Source: Heterohyrax brucei
Lineage: Eukaryota; Chordata; Mammalia; Hyracoidea; Procaviidae
NCBI GenBank assembly: GCA_028571685.1
Contig: CM053141.1
Location: 51,706,333-51,770,332, forward strand
Length of the DNA stretch: 64,000 nt
Direction of reading: 5' to 3'
This document shows, piece after piece, positions 33,403 to 43,385 of this stretch (position 1 is its first letter; each line of letters opens with the position of its first letter). A program made the position numbers and the translations under genes. Under the pieces are notes generated by a model. That model searched no databases. It saw only the letters and a program-made list of their open reading frames with translations, and was not told the origin of the DNA.

Positions 33403-33707
33403 CTGTTGTTGTTGCTGTGGTCAGATGCTGTTCAAGTTCATTTCCAACTCATAGGACCCTCTGTATAACAGAATTAAACACTGCTGGGTCCTGTGCCATC
33501 CTCACAACAATACTTGAGCCCATTGTTGTAACCACTATGTCCATAGATCTTGTTGAAGATCACCCTGTTTCTCCCCAACTCTCTTCTTTACCAGGCAAGG
33601 TGTTCTTCTCCAGGGACTGATCCTGCCTGAGAACATTTCCAAAGTATGTCAGACACAGTCTCACCATCCTTGCTTCTAAGGGCATTCTGGTTGTACTTCC
33701 TCCAAGA

Positions 33708-33738
<31 letters not shown>

Positions 33739-34266
33739 GGCTTTTTGGCAGTATATTCGATATCTTCACCATCACCACAGTTCAAAGGAGTCAATTCTTC
33801 TCTTTTTCCTTTTCCAGCTTTCACATTCATATGAGATGAATGAAAACATCATGACTTGGGTCAGGTTCACCTAAGTCTTCGAGGTGACATCTTTGCTTTT
33901 CCACACATAAAAGAGGTTCTTCTCAGCAGATTTGCCCAGTGCAATGCATCTTTTGATTTCTCAACTGCTGTTTCCATAAGTATTAATTGTGGATCCAAGT
34001 AAAATGAGATCTTTGACAACTTCAGTCTTTTCTCCATTTATCATGATGTTGCTTATTGGTCCAGTTGTGTGGATTTTTGTTTTATTGATGCTGAGGTGTA
34101 ATCTATATTAAAGGTAGTGGTTTTTAGTTTTCATCAGTAAGTGATTTCAAGTCTTGTTCACTTCCAGCAAGTAAGGTGATGTCATCTGCACATCACAGGT
34201 TATTTGTGAGTCTTCCTCCAGTTGGCATCCCATTCTTCTTCATGTATTTCAGATCAGATTATTTGC
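33403..34266 (-). mobile_element. RTE-clade LINE with 5' inversion: 3' part, segment 1
   Basis: Antisense RTE 3' end (ttgttgttgctgtggtcaga onward) through 'ttaattgtggatccaagtaaaatgag' to 'gatcagattatttgc'. It pauses at a solo LTR and resumes at 34798. A T-run of about 24 sits at 33713-33738. Minus frames 33560-33830 are broken RT relics. Together with 34798-35043 and 35046-37092 it makes up one nearly full-length element. Confidence 0.85.
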
Positions 34267-34797
34267 TGTTTAGGTCATCTAATGCTAACAAAGTGAAGTT
34301 TATTTTCTTACACTGTAGTAGGCCAGATGTTCAAATTCAGAGTGTCACCTCTAGTGAAAACTTCCCCTCTCTGTCAGTTCTGTGGGAAGGGTCTTCTCAC
34401 CGACTTACTGTAGACTAGGAGCTTCTTCCCATAGATCCTCTGGGTCCAAAGAACATGCTCTGATCTCAGCACTGCTTTCTTGATAGTATAAGGTCCCTCA
34501 TTCTCTGCTCACTTCCCTTTCCTTTAATCTCTTGTAAGATAAAAGGCAGTGCACGCCATATCCCATGGAAATGCTCTTTACATTGGAGCAGAGATGTCAT
34601 CTCAAGAAGGGTATGACAATCTCACCCTAGTCCTCTTTAATGAAATCTACTCTTGCCTCATTAACCATAGGCCTAGATTATTATGTGCAACACAGGAAAA
34701 TTACAATCAGAAAATGGAGGACAATCATACAATACTGGGATTCATGGTCTAAACAAGTTGACAGATGTTTTGAGTGGATACAATTCACTCCATGACA
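34267..34797 (-). mobile_element. Solo LTR, MaLR/ERVL-like
   Basis: A TG...CA element bounded by tttgc on both sides (34262-34266, 34798-34802). The RTE sequence 'gattatttgc/tcaacat' is restored when it is removed. On the minus strand it begins TGTCATGGAGTGAATTGTAT and carries an AATAAA near its 3' end (gaaaataaacttc). It is a sister of 9776-10852. The internal open frame 34549-34752 has no viral motif. Confidence 0.9.
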
Positions 34798-35043
34798 TTT
34801 GCTCAACATATTGATTAAATGTGGTGAAAGGATATACCCATGACTTACGCATTTCCTGACTTTAAACCACACAGTATCCCCTTTATTCTTTTGGACTGAC
34901 TACCTCTTGACCTATGTACAGATTCCTCATGAGGACAGTAAAGTATTCTGGAATTTTTTGAAAAGTTGTCCATAATTTTTTATGATCTACACAGTTAACT
35001 ACCTTTGCCTAGCCAATAAAACATGGGTAAATATCTCTCATTT
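34798..35043 (-). mobile_element. RTE-clade LINE with 5' inversion: 3' part, segment 2
   Basis: This continues the antisense RT region: 'gctcaacatattgattaaatgtggtgaaagg', 'tatgatctacacagttaac', 'aaaacatgggtaaatatctc'. It stops at 35043, where sequence of the opposite orientation begins. Confidence 0.85.
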
Positions 35044-35045
35044 TA

Positions 35046-37092
35046 TCACACTGTAGGGGCTTGTGAGTTGCTGTGATACTGGAAGCTATCCCACTGGTAT
35101 TCAAATATCAGCAGGATTACGCATGGTAGACAGGTTTCAGCTGAAATCTCAGACTAAGACAGACTAGGAAGAAGAACTCAGAGGTCTACTTATGAAAATA
35201 ATTAGCCTGTTAAAACCTTGTGAATAGCAGTGGAACATTGTCTGATCCAGTGTTAGACCTCAGGTTGAAAGAAATTCAAAATGCTACTGGGGAAGAGCTG
35301 CCTTCTCAAAGTAGACTCAACCATCATGACGTAGATGGAGTCAAGCTTTTGTGACCTTCATTTACTGATGTGGTACTATTGAAAATGAGAATAAACAGCT
35401 GCAAACATCCATTAATAATCAGAATGTGTAAGGTACACTTTCAGGAAACTTGGAAGTCCTCAAAAATAAAAGGAATAGAGATTGATATCCTACACATTAG
35501 TGAGCTGAAATAGATTGATTTGGGCCATTTTGAACCAGACAATCATGTGGTCTGCTATGCCAGAATGACAACTTCAAGAGAAATGGCATGGCATTCATCA
35601 TCAAAAAGAACATTTCAAGATTTATTCTGAAATATCAGACTATCAGTGATAGGATAATATCCGTATGTAACTACAAGGAAGTCCAGTTAATGACTACTAT
35701 TCAAATTTACACACCAACCACTAAGGTCAAAGATGCAGAAATTGAAGGCTTTTACCAATTCTGCAGTCTGAAACTGATACAAACATGCAATTAGAATGCA
35801 CTGATAACTAATGGTGATTGCAATACAATAGCTGGAAACAAAGAAGAAAGAAAATACCACCTTACTGACAGAAACAATGTTAGAGATTGTGTGATAGAAT
35901 TTTGCAAGACCAAGGACTTCCTCACTGCAAACACCATTTTTCACCATCATAAACAGTGACTATATACATGGACCTCACCAGATGGACTACACGGGAATCA
36001 AATAAAGTACTGGAAAAGAGGCTATGGAAAAGCTCAATATTATCAGTCGGAGCAAGGCCAGGGTGCAGACTGCAGAACAGGCCATCAGTTGCTCCCAACT
36101 GCATTCAAGTTGAAAGTAAAGAAAATTGAATAAGTCTATGACAGCCAAAGCACAACCTTGGGTATGTCTCACCTGAGTTTAAAGACCATCTCAAGAAAAG
36201 ACTTGATGCTTTGAACACTGATGACCAAATACCAGATGAGTTGCAATATGGCACCAGACATTATATAAGAAGAAAACAAGAGGTCGTTAAAAAGACAGGA
36301 AAGAAAGAAAAGAGCAAATTGGATGTAGAAGAGATTCTGAAACTTGCTCTTGAATGCTGAGTAGCTAAAATAAAAAGAAGAAATGATGAAGTAAAAGAAC
36401 TGAATGGAATATTTCAAAGGGCAGAAAGAGAAGAAGAATTATTGTAATGATGTGTAAAGAACTGGAGATAGAAAACCAAAAAGAAAGAATACACTCAGAA
36501 TTTCTCTAACTAACAGAACTCAATTAAGAATCCAAGCCTTGATGTGCAAGACTGAAGGATTCTTTAGGAAAAATATTGAACAACACAGGAGGCATCAAAA
36601 GAGGATGGAAGGAATACACTGAGTCATTATACCAAAAAGAATTGGTGGACATCCACTCATCTCAACAAGTAGCAGTTGGTCAGGAATGAATAGTACTGAA
36701 GTTAGAAGCCCGAGCTGCACTGAAGATACTGGTGAAAAACAAGACTCCAGGGATTAATAGAATACCAATTTAGATGTCTCAACAAATAGATGTAGTGCTG
36801 CAAGTGCTCACATCTCTATATCAAAATATTTCAAAGACAGTTACCTGGGCAACCAACTGGAAGGGATCCATATTAATGCCTGTTCCCAAGAAAGGAGATG
36901 CAGCCAAGCTCTCAACCAGAAATTATCAAACAATGTCATTAATATCATACGCAAGTAAAAATTTTTTTTTGAAGACCATTCAAAAGTGCCTGCTGTAGTA
37001 TATTGACAAGAAACTGCTAGAAATTCAAGCTGGATTTAGAAGATGTGAAACCAAGAAAGCAGAAAATGTCAGAAAGATTTTTCAGGATATTT
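35046..37092 (+). mobile_element. RTE-clade LINE with 5' inversion: inverted 5' part
   Basis: The sense-oriented RTE 5' half starts at the leader ('cactgtaggggcttgtgagttgctgtgatactggaagc'), passes the endonuclease region ('gccattttgaaccagacaatcatgtgg', 'atttacacaccaaccactaaggtc') and ends in RT at 'gcagaaaatgtcagaaagattt'. Decayed; the short frames 35588-35794 and 36774-36998 are relics, the latter with PVPKKGDAAKL (RT block 1). Its end meets the point where 34798-35043 stops, so the two halves complement each other. Confidence 0.87.
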
Positions 37093-37861
37093 AGAGATAG
37101 ATAAATGGAAATGTGAAAGATAGGTGAGTAGGTATAGTGATAAGTATATAGTAGATAGATGTTAGAAACATTTTTATAAAAGTGTGATCAATTTAAAGAG
37201 ATTTTTTAATTAAAATATTCCATTTATTTTTTTAATTGATCTCAAACTTTCAAAAATTTGAACTTAGAATATTTCTTTACTAAAATAAAACTTACTTTTT
37301 AAAGACTCTTATCAAGATTGAAACTAAAACCAGAGTTGTTAGTAGTCTGCAGTTGTTTGCACTGTCTGTTTCCATTTCTACTGATCCTTTGCTTTAAAGG
37401 ATGCAGAGTTTAGCCTCTCATGCATCTTCTCATCTTCCTTCCCTCAAATACCTCAAACATTTGTGTTGGTTATGCTGTTACATTAATACAGTTCAGTTTT
37501 ATATTATATTTCAGGCTACATTTTCTGTAATGCATCCATAATTGGCATATTTCTCAGCATAAATTCTGTATTTAAATGGTTCCACTGTTTTTTGACTCAT
37601 CTTTGTTAGATTTAGTGGCCTCTGTTTCACTGTTAGTGTTTCTTTCTTTTGTCTTTTCTTCTTTTTCCACCTCTTTATTTCTAACCCTGAAATTCTGTTA
37701 TTTGCTATATACCAAGGATTTCATTCCCCTGGATTGCCAGATTTAGCAAATAAAATACAAAATGAAAGTTAAATTTGAATTTCACGTAAGCAATGTTGTG
37801 TACATTTGTTTTGTGCATGCAGCATCTAAGTATGCTCCATGCAGCCTTCTGGACATAGAAC
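37093..37861. other. Unassigned A+T-rich DNA
   Basis: It begins with a short gata-rich run (37094-37160). No repeat or gene is recognised after that. Confidence 0.45.
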
Positions 37862-38020
37862 CAGATCAAACCCCTTGCTGTTAAGTTGATTCAAACGCAT
37901 GGTGACTCTCCACAAGAGTAGAACTGCCCCATAGAGTTTCCATTAAGTGACTGGTGAATTTGAAATGCTGATGTTTTGATTAGCAGCCAAGCTCTCAACC
38001 ACTGCATCACCAGGGCCCCA
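37862..38020 (-). mobile_element. AfroSINE, short form
   Basis: Antisense: 'atcaaaccccttgctgttaagttgattc' to 'caaccactgcatcaccagggcccc'. Confidence 0.87.
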
Positions 38021-38091
38021 ATTTGGACATGGCTAGACTAAAATATTATTCATGGTTTATCTGAAATTCAAATTTAACTAGCCATTCTAAA

Positions 38092-38250
38092 AACTGAAAC
38101 CCACAGCCACCAAGTCGACTCTAACTTACAGCAACCCTGTAGGACAGAATAGAACCGCTGGGTAGTTTCCAAGGAGCATCTGACAGATTCGAACCACTGA
38201 CCTTTTGGTTAACAGCCATAGCACTTAACCACACAACCAGTGTTTTCAGA
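38092..38250 (-). mobile_element. AfroSINE, short form
   Basis: Antisense: 'gaaacccacagccaccaagtcgactc' to 'cttaaccacacaaccagtgtttt'. It lies about 70 bp from the preceding copy in the same orientation. Confidence 0.87.
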
Positions 38251-38964
38251 CATTTTATAGAAAGTAAAAACACAAGACACCTGGTTTAAATTGAATTTCT
38301 AAAGGAATAGACAACTGCTTAGTGTTTTATCTAGCAATTTTACTCTCCAGTTTGCATTGGGAATAGGTAGAATAGGTGGACTATTCAGTGCTGTGGGAGA
38401 AATACCGCCACCATTTGGTGCGTTTTTCCTGCTCTGAAAGTACCAGGACATAAACACTAAGGGCCATTACTGCTGTTCTCTTCATTTCTCCCAGCAGGAG
38501 TTTCCACTGTGCCTCCTTAGAACTAGAGGGAAAAAAAGATCTGCAGTCCATCTTCCTCTAAGTTTATTAGGGAAAAATTCTCCCTGCATTGATAGGGCTT
38601 CTGTAGCTGAGGTAAGAGAGCTGTGCTTTTCTACATTGCTAAGAAATGTGCTTCATTCTTTACTGACAGTTTTATTTGTTTGCTATGTTTTCTGCATTAG
38701 ATTATGCTTTTAATCCTGTGTAGATGCCATTGGCACATTTATTGATAAGTAAGTTATCAATTTTTTTCTTTCTTTCCATTTTTTTCTCCCATTTTTATCT
38801 TTGTGTGAATGGGGGGGTGTTGAGTTCAATGAAGAAGTTACAATTTGCCCTCTCAGCTCACAAATGGTATTTTAACAATTTCTTTTGAATCTACTTACTT
38901 GACAAATGAAACTATTTCAATCTTTGTAGAAATAAACAACAGCTTTCAACACTTTGGTAATAAT
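38251..38964. other. Unassigned DNA
   Basis: No feature is recognised in about 700 bp. Confidence 0.45.
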
Positions 38965-39075
38965 ATATAGTGGCTGAAATATTGTCCCTTGAGTCAAACT
39001 GCTTGAATTTAATACTCAGTTGTGTTTTTTATTCTCTGAGAACTTGAGCAAAGCTCATTCTTGTTTAGCCTCACT
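38965..39075 (+). mobile_element. Possible MIR relic
   Basis: 'gtggctgaaatattgtcccttgagtcaaactgcttgaattta...actcagttgtg...gaacttgagcaaagctc' follows MIR order. Confidence 0.5.
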
Positions 39076-39087
39076 CTTCTTGTAGAC

Positions 39088-39171
39088 TCTAACAGCACAG
39101 TTCTACACAGTCCAGTTGGGTTGCCATCAGTTGGAGTCAACTCAATACTAACAGATTTGGTTTTTGGTTTT
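39088..39171 (+). mobile_element. AfroSINE, 5'-truncated
   Basis: Sense 3' part only: 'cacagttctacacagtccagttgggttgccatcagttggagtcaactc', ending agatttggtttttggttttc. Confidence 0.82.
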
Positions 39172-39205
39172 CACTATTATTTCAACCATTAAAGAATATG
39201 ATTCT

Positions 39206-39997
39206 CATTGCAAGGATAGAGTAGCTGGGGCAGGGGACAGGGGACCATGCTCTTAGGCGAAAGCGAGACCAGTTGGCACAACTAGCGTTTTGCTAAGGGG
39301 GCTCTCTGCACCCCACATTGGTGAGTGGCGCCTGGGGTCTTAAAAGCTGCCAAGCTGCCATCCGAGGGCACAGCAAATGGTCCCAACTCAGCAGGAACGG
39401 ATGCTCACCGAGGACTAAAATGACATGGGGGAAAGACAACCCAGAAGACAAGTAGACCCACATCAGTGGGTGCCTACATCAACTTGGGACCGGAAGAACC
39501 GGATGGTGCCCGGGCACCACCAGTGATAGCCGCGATGGAGCTCACAGAGAGGATTCTCACTGGCGACACAAGAATAAAAAGGGATACATCCTGAGATCCC
39601 CACTAAAAGACCTTAATTGATGGTCCAGTGGTTTCGTTCCCCTGGGAGCATGGCCCCTCACCCTAATGCTGCCCTTGACCATAAATCATAACGAAGGTCC
39701 ACGCTTTGGACAGGAATGGATTGGATTTGGCGATGCAGTGACCATATACTGGATGCACTTTATGGTTCTATACATCTATAGGATGTCATCCTGCTGACCT
39801 CTGGCTGGAGGAATGAGAGTGGGTGGAGAGGAGGGGAAAGGAGACTGTTGGGAGGACGAGACATGTATGGAGCTGAGAGGAATAGTGTGCTGTCACCGGA
39901 CAGGGAGAGCAGTGGAAGCTGCATATAGGTGGGTATGTAAATTTATATGGGAATGTACACTTTCACTCAGTTGTATTAAATAAAAATTTTTTAAAAA
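39206..39997 (+). mobile_element. 5'-truncated L1 with 15-bp TSD
   Basis: The last ~790 bp of the same L1 lineage as 2250-9444: tgcaaggatagagtagctgg, 'gttttgctaagggggctctctgcaccccac', ending 'attaaataaaaattttttaaaa'. It is flanked by aaagaatatgattct at 39191-39205 and 39998-40012 (perfect). The site reads tt/aaag, matching the L1 endonuclease preference TTTT/A on the other strand. It looks young. Confidence 0.93.
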
Positions 39998-40012
39998 AAA
40001 GAATATGATTCT

Positions 40013-41394
40013 ATTTTTTAGAATCACGAAACATTAGAACTTTGCATCTGTTCAGACATTGACATGGTACATTATTCTTTCTAGGTGCAATAAATACCAA
40101 GTATACGCTATCTGAATGTCGCAGTCTCTTAGCATTATGGCTTTCCTAGGAGAATAAGGTATTTCTGAGTAGCTGGGAAGAGACATACTATATTTTAAAT
40201 TTTTTTCTTTGTAATATGCTGGGAAACTTCTAGATTTCAAGCTAGGAACTTATTCACTATGCTACCATAGAAGAGTTTGTATGACACAAAGATTAGGAAG
40301 TACAGACACGTCGACTCTCAAATACTTTGTGGCTTAAAATTAGAAGCAAATAAATGGAGGTTTTCAGCAACTGGGCACACTCTGACGACTCCCTTCAGTG
40401 ACAAGGGATGTCCCCACATAGTGTGATACTATCTGTGGCTAAATTTCTCCCTGGAAGGATGCATGCTCAAACTGAAATTCACATCCTTCAACAACTTTAG
40501 GGTCCAAGAGAACACTTATTCTGTCACACTGCAGGCACAGGCTTGATTGAGCAGCCTGACAGACATGGATAATCCTGCTTGTCTGAGCTCGGTTTTTATT
40601 TTTAAGTGTTTCTACTAAATGCAGAGATGTACTAATGAAGCTGCAATTATAAGCTCAGTTCCCTGGTGGACCAGTTAGCTTCCTTTGTCCTTGTCCAGTA
40701 ACTATATGCAGTCATTTATTCAATTATTAAGTGCTTAGTACAAACAAAGCCCCAGGCCGCAAGCTAAGGTGAAATTAGCACTTAGTTAGATTTAGTCTTT
40801 GCATTTAAAGAACACATTCTGTTGATTGTGCCCTTGATTCCTCCAAACCAATTTATAAATTTGATGAATCAAAGAAACAGAAGAAAGAGTGAAGAAAGGA
40901 AAAAAAATTGTATTAGTGTTACCAGAAACTAACTTCTAGAAGACGCACATTGGTATTTGACAAAAAGCTTATTCCTAATCTCAACAAATAATGTTTTTAT
41001 AAGCTAATATCCAATCAACAACAGCTAAGGACAATAAAGACTTGAAACATGACAATCAGCTTGAAGAAAGTTAAGAAGCACAGCAAAGGGTAGAAGCCAA
41101 AATTGGGAACAAGATTCACTGACCATGGGGACATGGACTTAGTTAAGAGAATCTCTTCATCAGAGAGAAATGTCGCCATAACATTTCAGAAGTGGACTCT
41201 TGAATAGAGTAATAAAACCTAGAAGACAGGTAGCAAACAACTCTAGATACATGCTAATGAAGAAGAGACTTTTTAATTCACATGACAATGTCTAGCTATT
41301 TATTTTAGAGACTCAAAGGTATATTATTAGTCATTCAGTCAAAGGCAACATTTGGATGCCCTATAAAAAAGAATTCTGTCAGTTGTTTGGTGTA
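40013..41394. other. Unassigned DNA
   Basis: About 1.4 kb with no gene, RNA or repeat I can name. Confidence 0.5.
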
Positions 41395-41571
41395 CCACAC
41401 GAAGTAACTGGAAGAAAGATAAATGGAGAAAAGACTAAAGTTGTTGAGGATTTCATTTTACTTCGATGCACTATCAACACATACAGAGGAAATCAAAAGA
41501 TGCATTGCATTGGGCAAATCTTCTGCAAAAGACCTCTTTAAAGTGTGAAAAAGCAAAGATGTCACCTCAAG
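41395..41571 (+). mobile_element. RTE-clade LINE 3' part, segment 1
   Basis: Sense relic: 'aaatggagaaaagactaaagttgttgaggatttcatttta', 'tgcattgggcaaatcttctgcaaaagacctctttaaagtg'. Frame 41356-41541 keeps VVEDFILL and INTYRG. It is split by an LTR and resumes at 42067. Confidence 0.85.
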
Positions 41572-41575
41572 TATA

Positions 41576-42066
41576 TGATGGATTGAATTGTGTTCTCCCC
41601 CAAAAATCTGTGTAGCAATTTAGCCTGGCCATGATTCGTGGTATTGTGGGATGTTCCTTCCTGTTGCAAATCCTGCCTCTATGAAGTTATTAAGGACGGG
41701 TGGGCAGCAGTTGTATTGACGGAGCAGGACTCAACGTGTAAGACTGTTCTGTGCCTTGAAGAAGTCTCTTGAGATATAAAGATGGTAGCAGAGAGATTTG
41801 GGAACCTCATACTATCAAGAAGGCAGTGCTGGGAGCTGAGTGCATCCTTTGGAAAGGATTGGGGTCACTGAGCCTTTGAAGTTTCCAGTCAAGGGGAAGA
41901 TTGGTGACAAGGCCCTTCCTCCAGAGCCAGCAGACAAAGACTTCCCCTGGAGCTGACATCCTGAATTTAGACTTTTAGCCTATTGGACTGCGACAAAATA
42001 ACGTTTTCCTTTTAAAGCCATCCACACGTAATATTTCTATTAAAACATCACTAGGTGAATAAGACA
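41576..42066 (+). mobile_element. Solo LTR, MaLR/ERVL-like
   Basis: It starts tgatggattgaattgtgttc and ends 'tcactaggtgaataagaca'; includes 'ggactgcgacaaaataacgttttcc' (an aataaa-like relic). Same family as 26933 and 58597. It interrupts the RTE between 'cacctcaag' and 'actaaggtgc'. No intact TSD is seen. Confidence 0.8.
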
Positions 42067-42525
42067 ATTACTAAGGTGCACCCGACCCCAGTCTTGGTGT
42101 TTTCAATCACCCCATATGCATGTGAATTTTGGCCAATAAACAAAGAAGACAGAAGAAGTATTGACTTCTTTGAATTATGATGATGGCAAAATAAATATTG
42201 ACTATACCATGGACTGCTCAAAGAATGAACAAATTTGTCTGGGAAGAAGTACAACCAGAACGCTCCCCAGAAGTAAGGATATTAAGACTACATTTGGAGA
42301 TGGCAGAAGAGATCAGTCCCTGGAGAAGAATATCATGTCCGATAAAGAAGAAAATCAGTGGAAAGGAAGAAGTCCCTCAACATGATAGGATGACACAGTG
42401 GCTGCAACAATGGGCTCATGCACAGCAACAACTGTGGGGATGGTGCAGGGCTGGGCATTGCTTCTTTTTGTTGTACACAGGGTTGCTATGAATTGTAACC
42501 AACTCTACAGCATAAAACAACAACT
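42067..42525 (+). mobile_element. RTE-clade LINE 3' part, segment 2
   Basis: 'actaaggtgcacccgacccc', 'gaagaagtattgacttctttgaattatg', 'gacacagtggctgcaacaat', ending 'accaactctacagcataaaacaacaac'. Frames 42161-42637 are broken remnants of the RTE C-terminus. Confidence 0.87.
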
Positions 42526-42575
42526 GCAATGCCAATTATCCAATAAGGACTTTAAACTACAGACTATGTTCTATG

Positions 42576-42722
42576 TTGATGTTGTTGTTAGGTGTCATGT
42601 CAGTTCCAATCTGTGGCAACCCAATGGAACACAGTAGAACTGTCCTTAGGGTTTCCAAGAAGCAACTAGTGGATTCGAACTGTTATAGTCATAGCTCTTC
42701 ACCTCTGTGCTACCAGGACTCC
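42576..42722 (-). mobile_element. AfroSINE with RTE-type tail
   Basis: The antisense SINE body ('gtagaactgtccttagggtttccaag...tgctaccaggactcc') is joined to gttgttgttaggtgtcatgt, which is the RTE 3' terminus rather than the usual SINE tail (ccaaacccactgct). Confidence 0.8.
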
Positions 42723-42749
42723 TATATTATATATCTAATAGTATAATTC

Positions 42750-42958
42750 TTTTTCCGGTTACTATAGAGTTGATTCTGGCTCATGATGACCCCAAGTTTG
42801 TCACAATAGAAATGCACTCCACAGGTTTCTCAAGAACCATGATTTTTGGAATAGATGGCCAGGCCTTTCTTTTGAAGTGCCTCTGGGTGGATTTGAATTC
42901 CAAATCTTTCAGTTGGTAGTCCAGCTCTTAACCACACATGCTACCTATGGATTCCAAT
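42750..42958 (-). mobile_element. AfroSINE, long form
   Basis: Antisense, keeping the middle block ('tttctcaagaaccatgatttttggaatagatggccaggcc'), ending 'cttaaccacacatgctacctatggattcc'. Diverged. Confidence 0.75.
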
Positions 42959-43254
42959 ATCATAATATACGTGATACAATTAGGCAAAGTTAGAGCAGCA
43001 TAAGTCATTATCTTATGGAGTTCAAGACCATCCAGCCAGCATCTGGTGATAATGTGTCATACAAATGCATTTGATGTTTATGTAGTAATTGAAGAAAAAC
43101 TTCTGAAAGTGGGCCTTAAGTGGAATCAATAAAATGAATAATTTTCTGGAGGAACAATTGTTTTCATATTTTTATAATCAGTTGCTTCACAAGTTCTGAC
43201 TGTACAAAATAATACTTAGAAATTTTTCTGCCATTTTCATTTCACAAATCTGCA
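42959..43254. other. Unassigned DNA
   Basis: Nothing is recognised. Confidence 0.4.
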
Positions 43255-43385
43255 GAAAGAAGGAGGGAGGGAAGGGGAGAGAGAGAGAGAGAAATGAGAG
43301 ACAGAGAGGAATGAAGGGAAGGAGGGGGGGAGGAAACTGAGGAATAAAGGAAGGAATAAAGGAAGGAATGAAGGAAGGACAGAAC
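43255..43385 (+). repeat. Purine-rich low-complexity tract
   Basis: A run of aagg/gaga/ggaa repeats, including about nine ga pairs (43279-43293) and several aaggaatg(a) units (43343-43380). The minus-strand frame across it (43187-43417) is Pro/Phe/Ser-repetitive and not a gene. Confidence 0.9.

Noticed and set aside
33560-33830. Lys-rich minus-strand peptides
   Set aside because: The Lys run is the translated T-run (33713-33738) inside an RTE relic.
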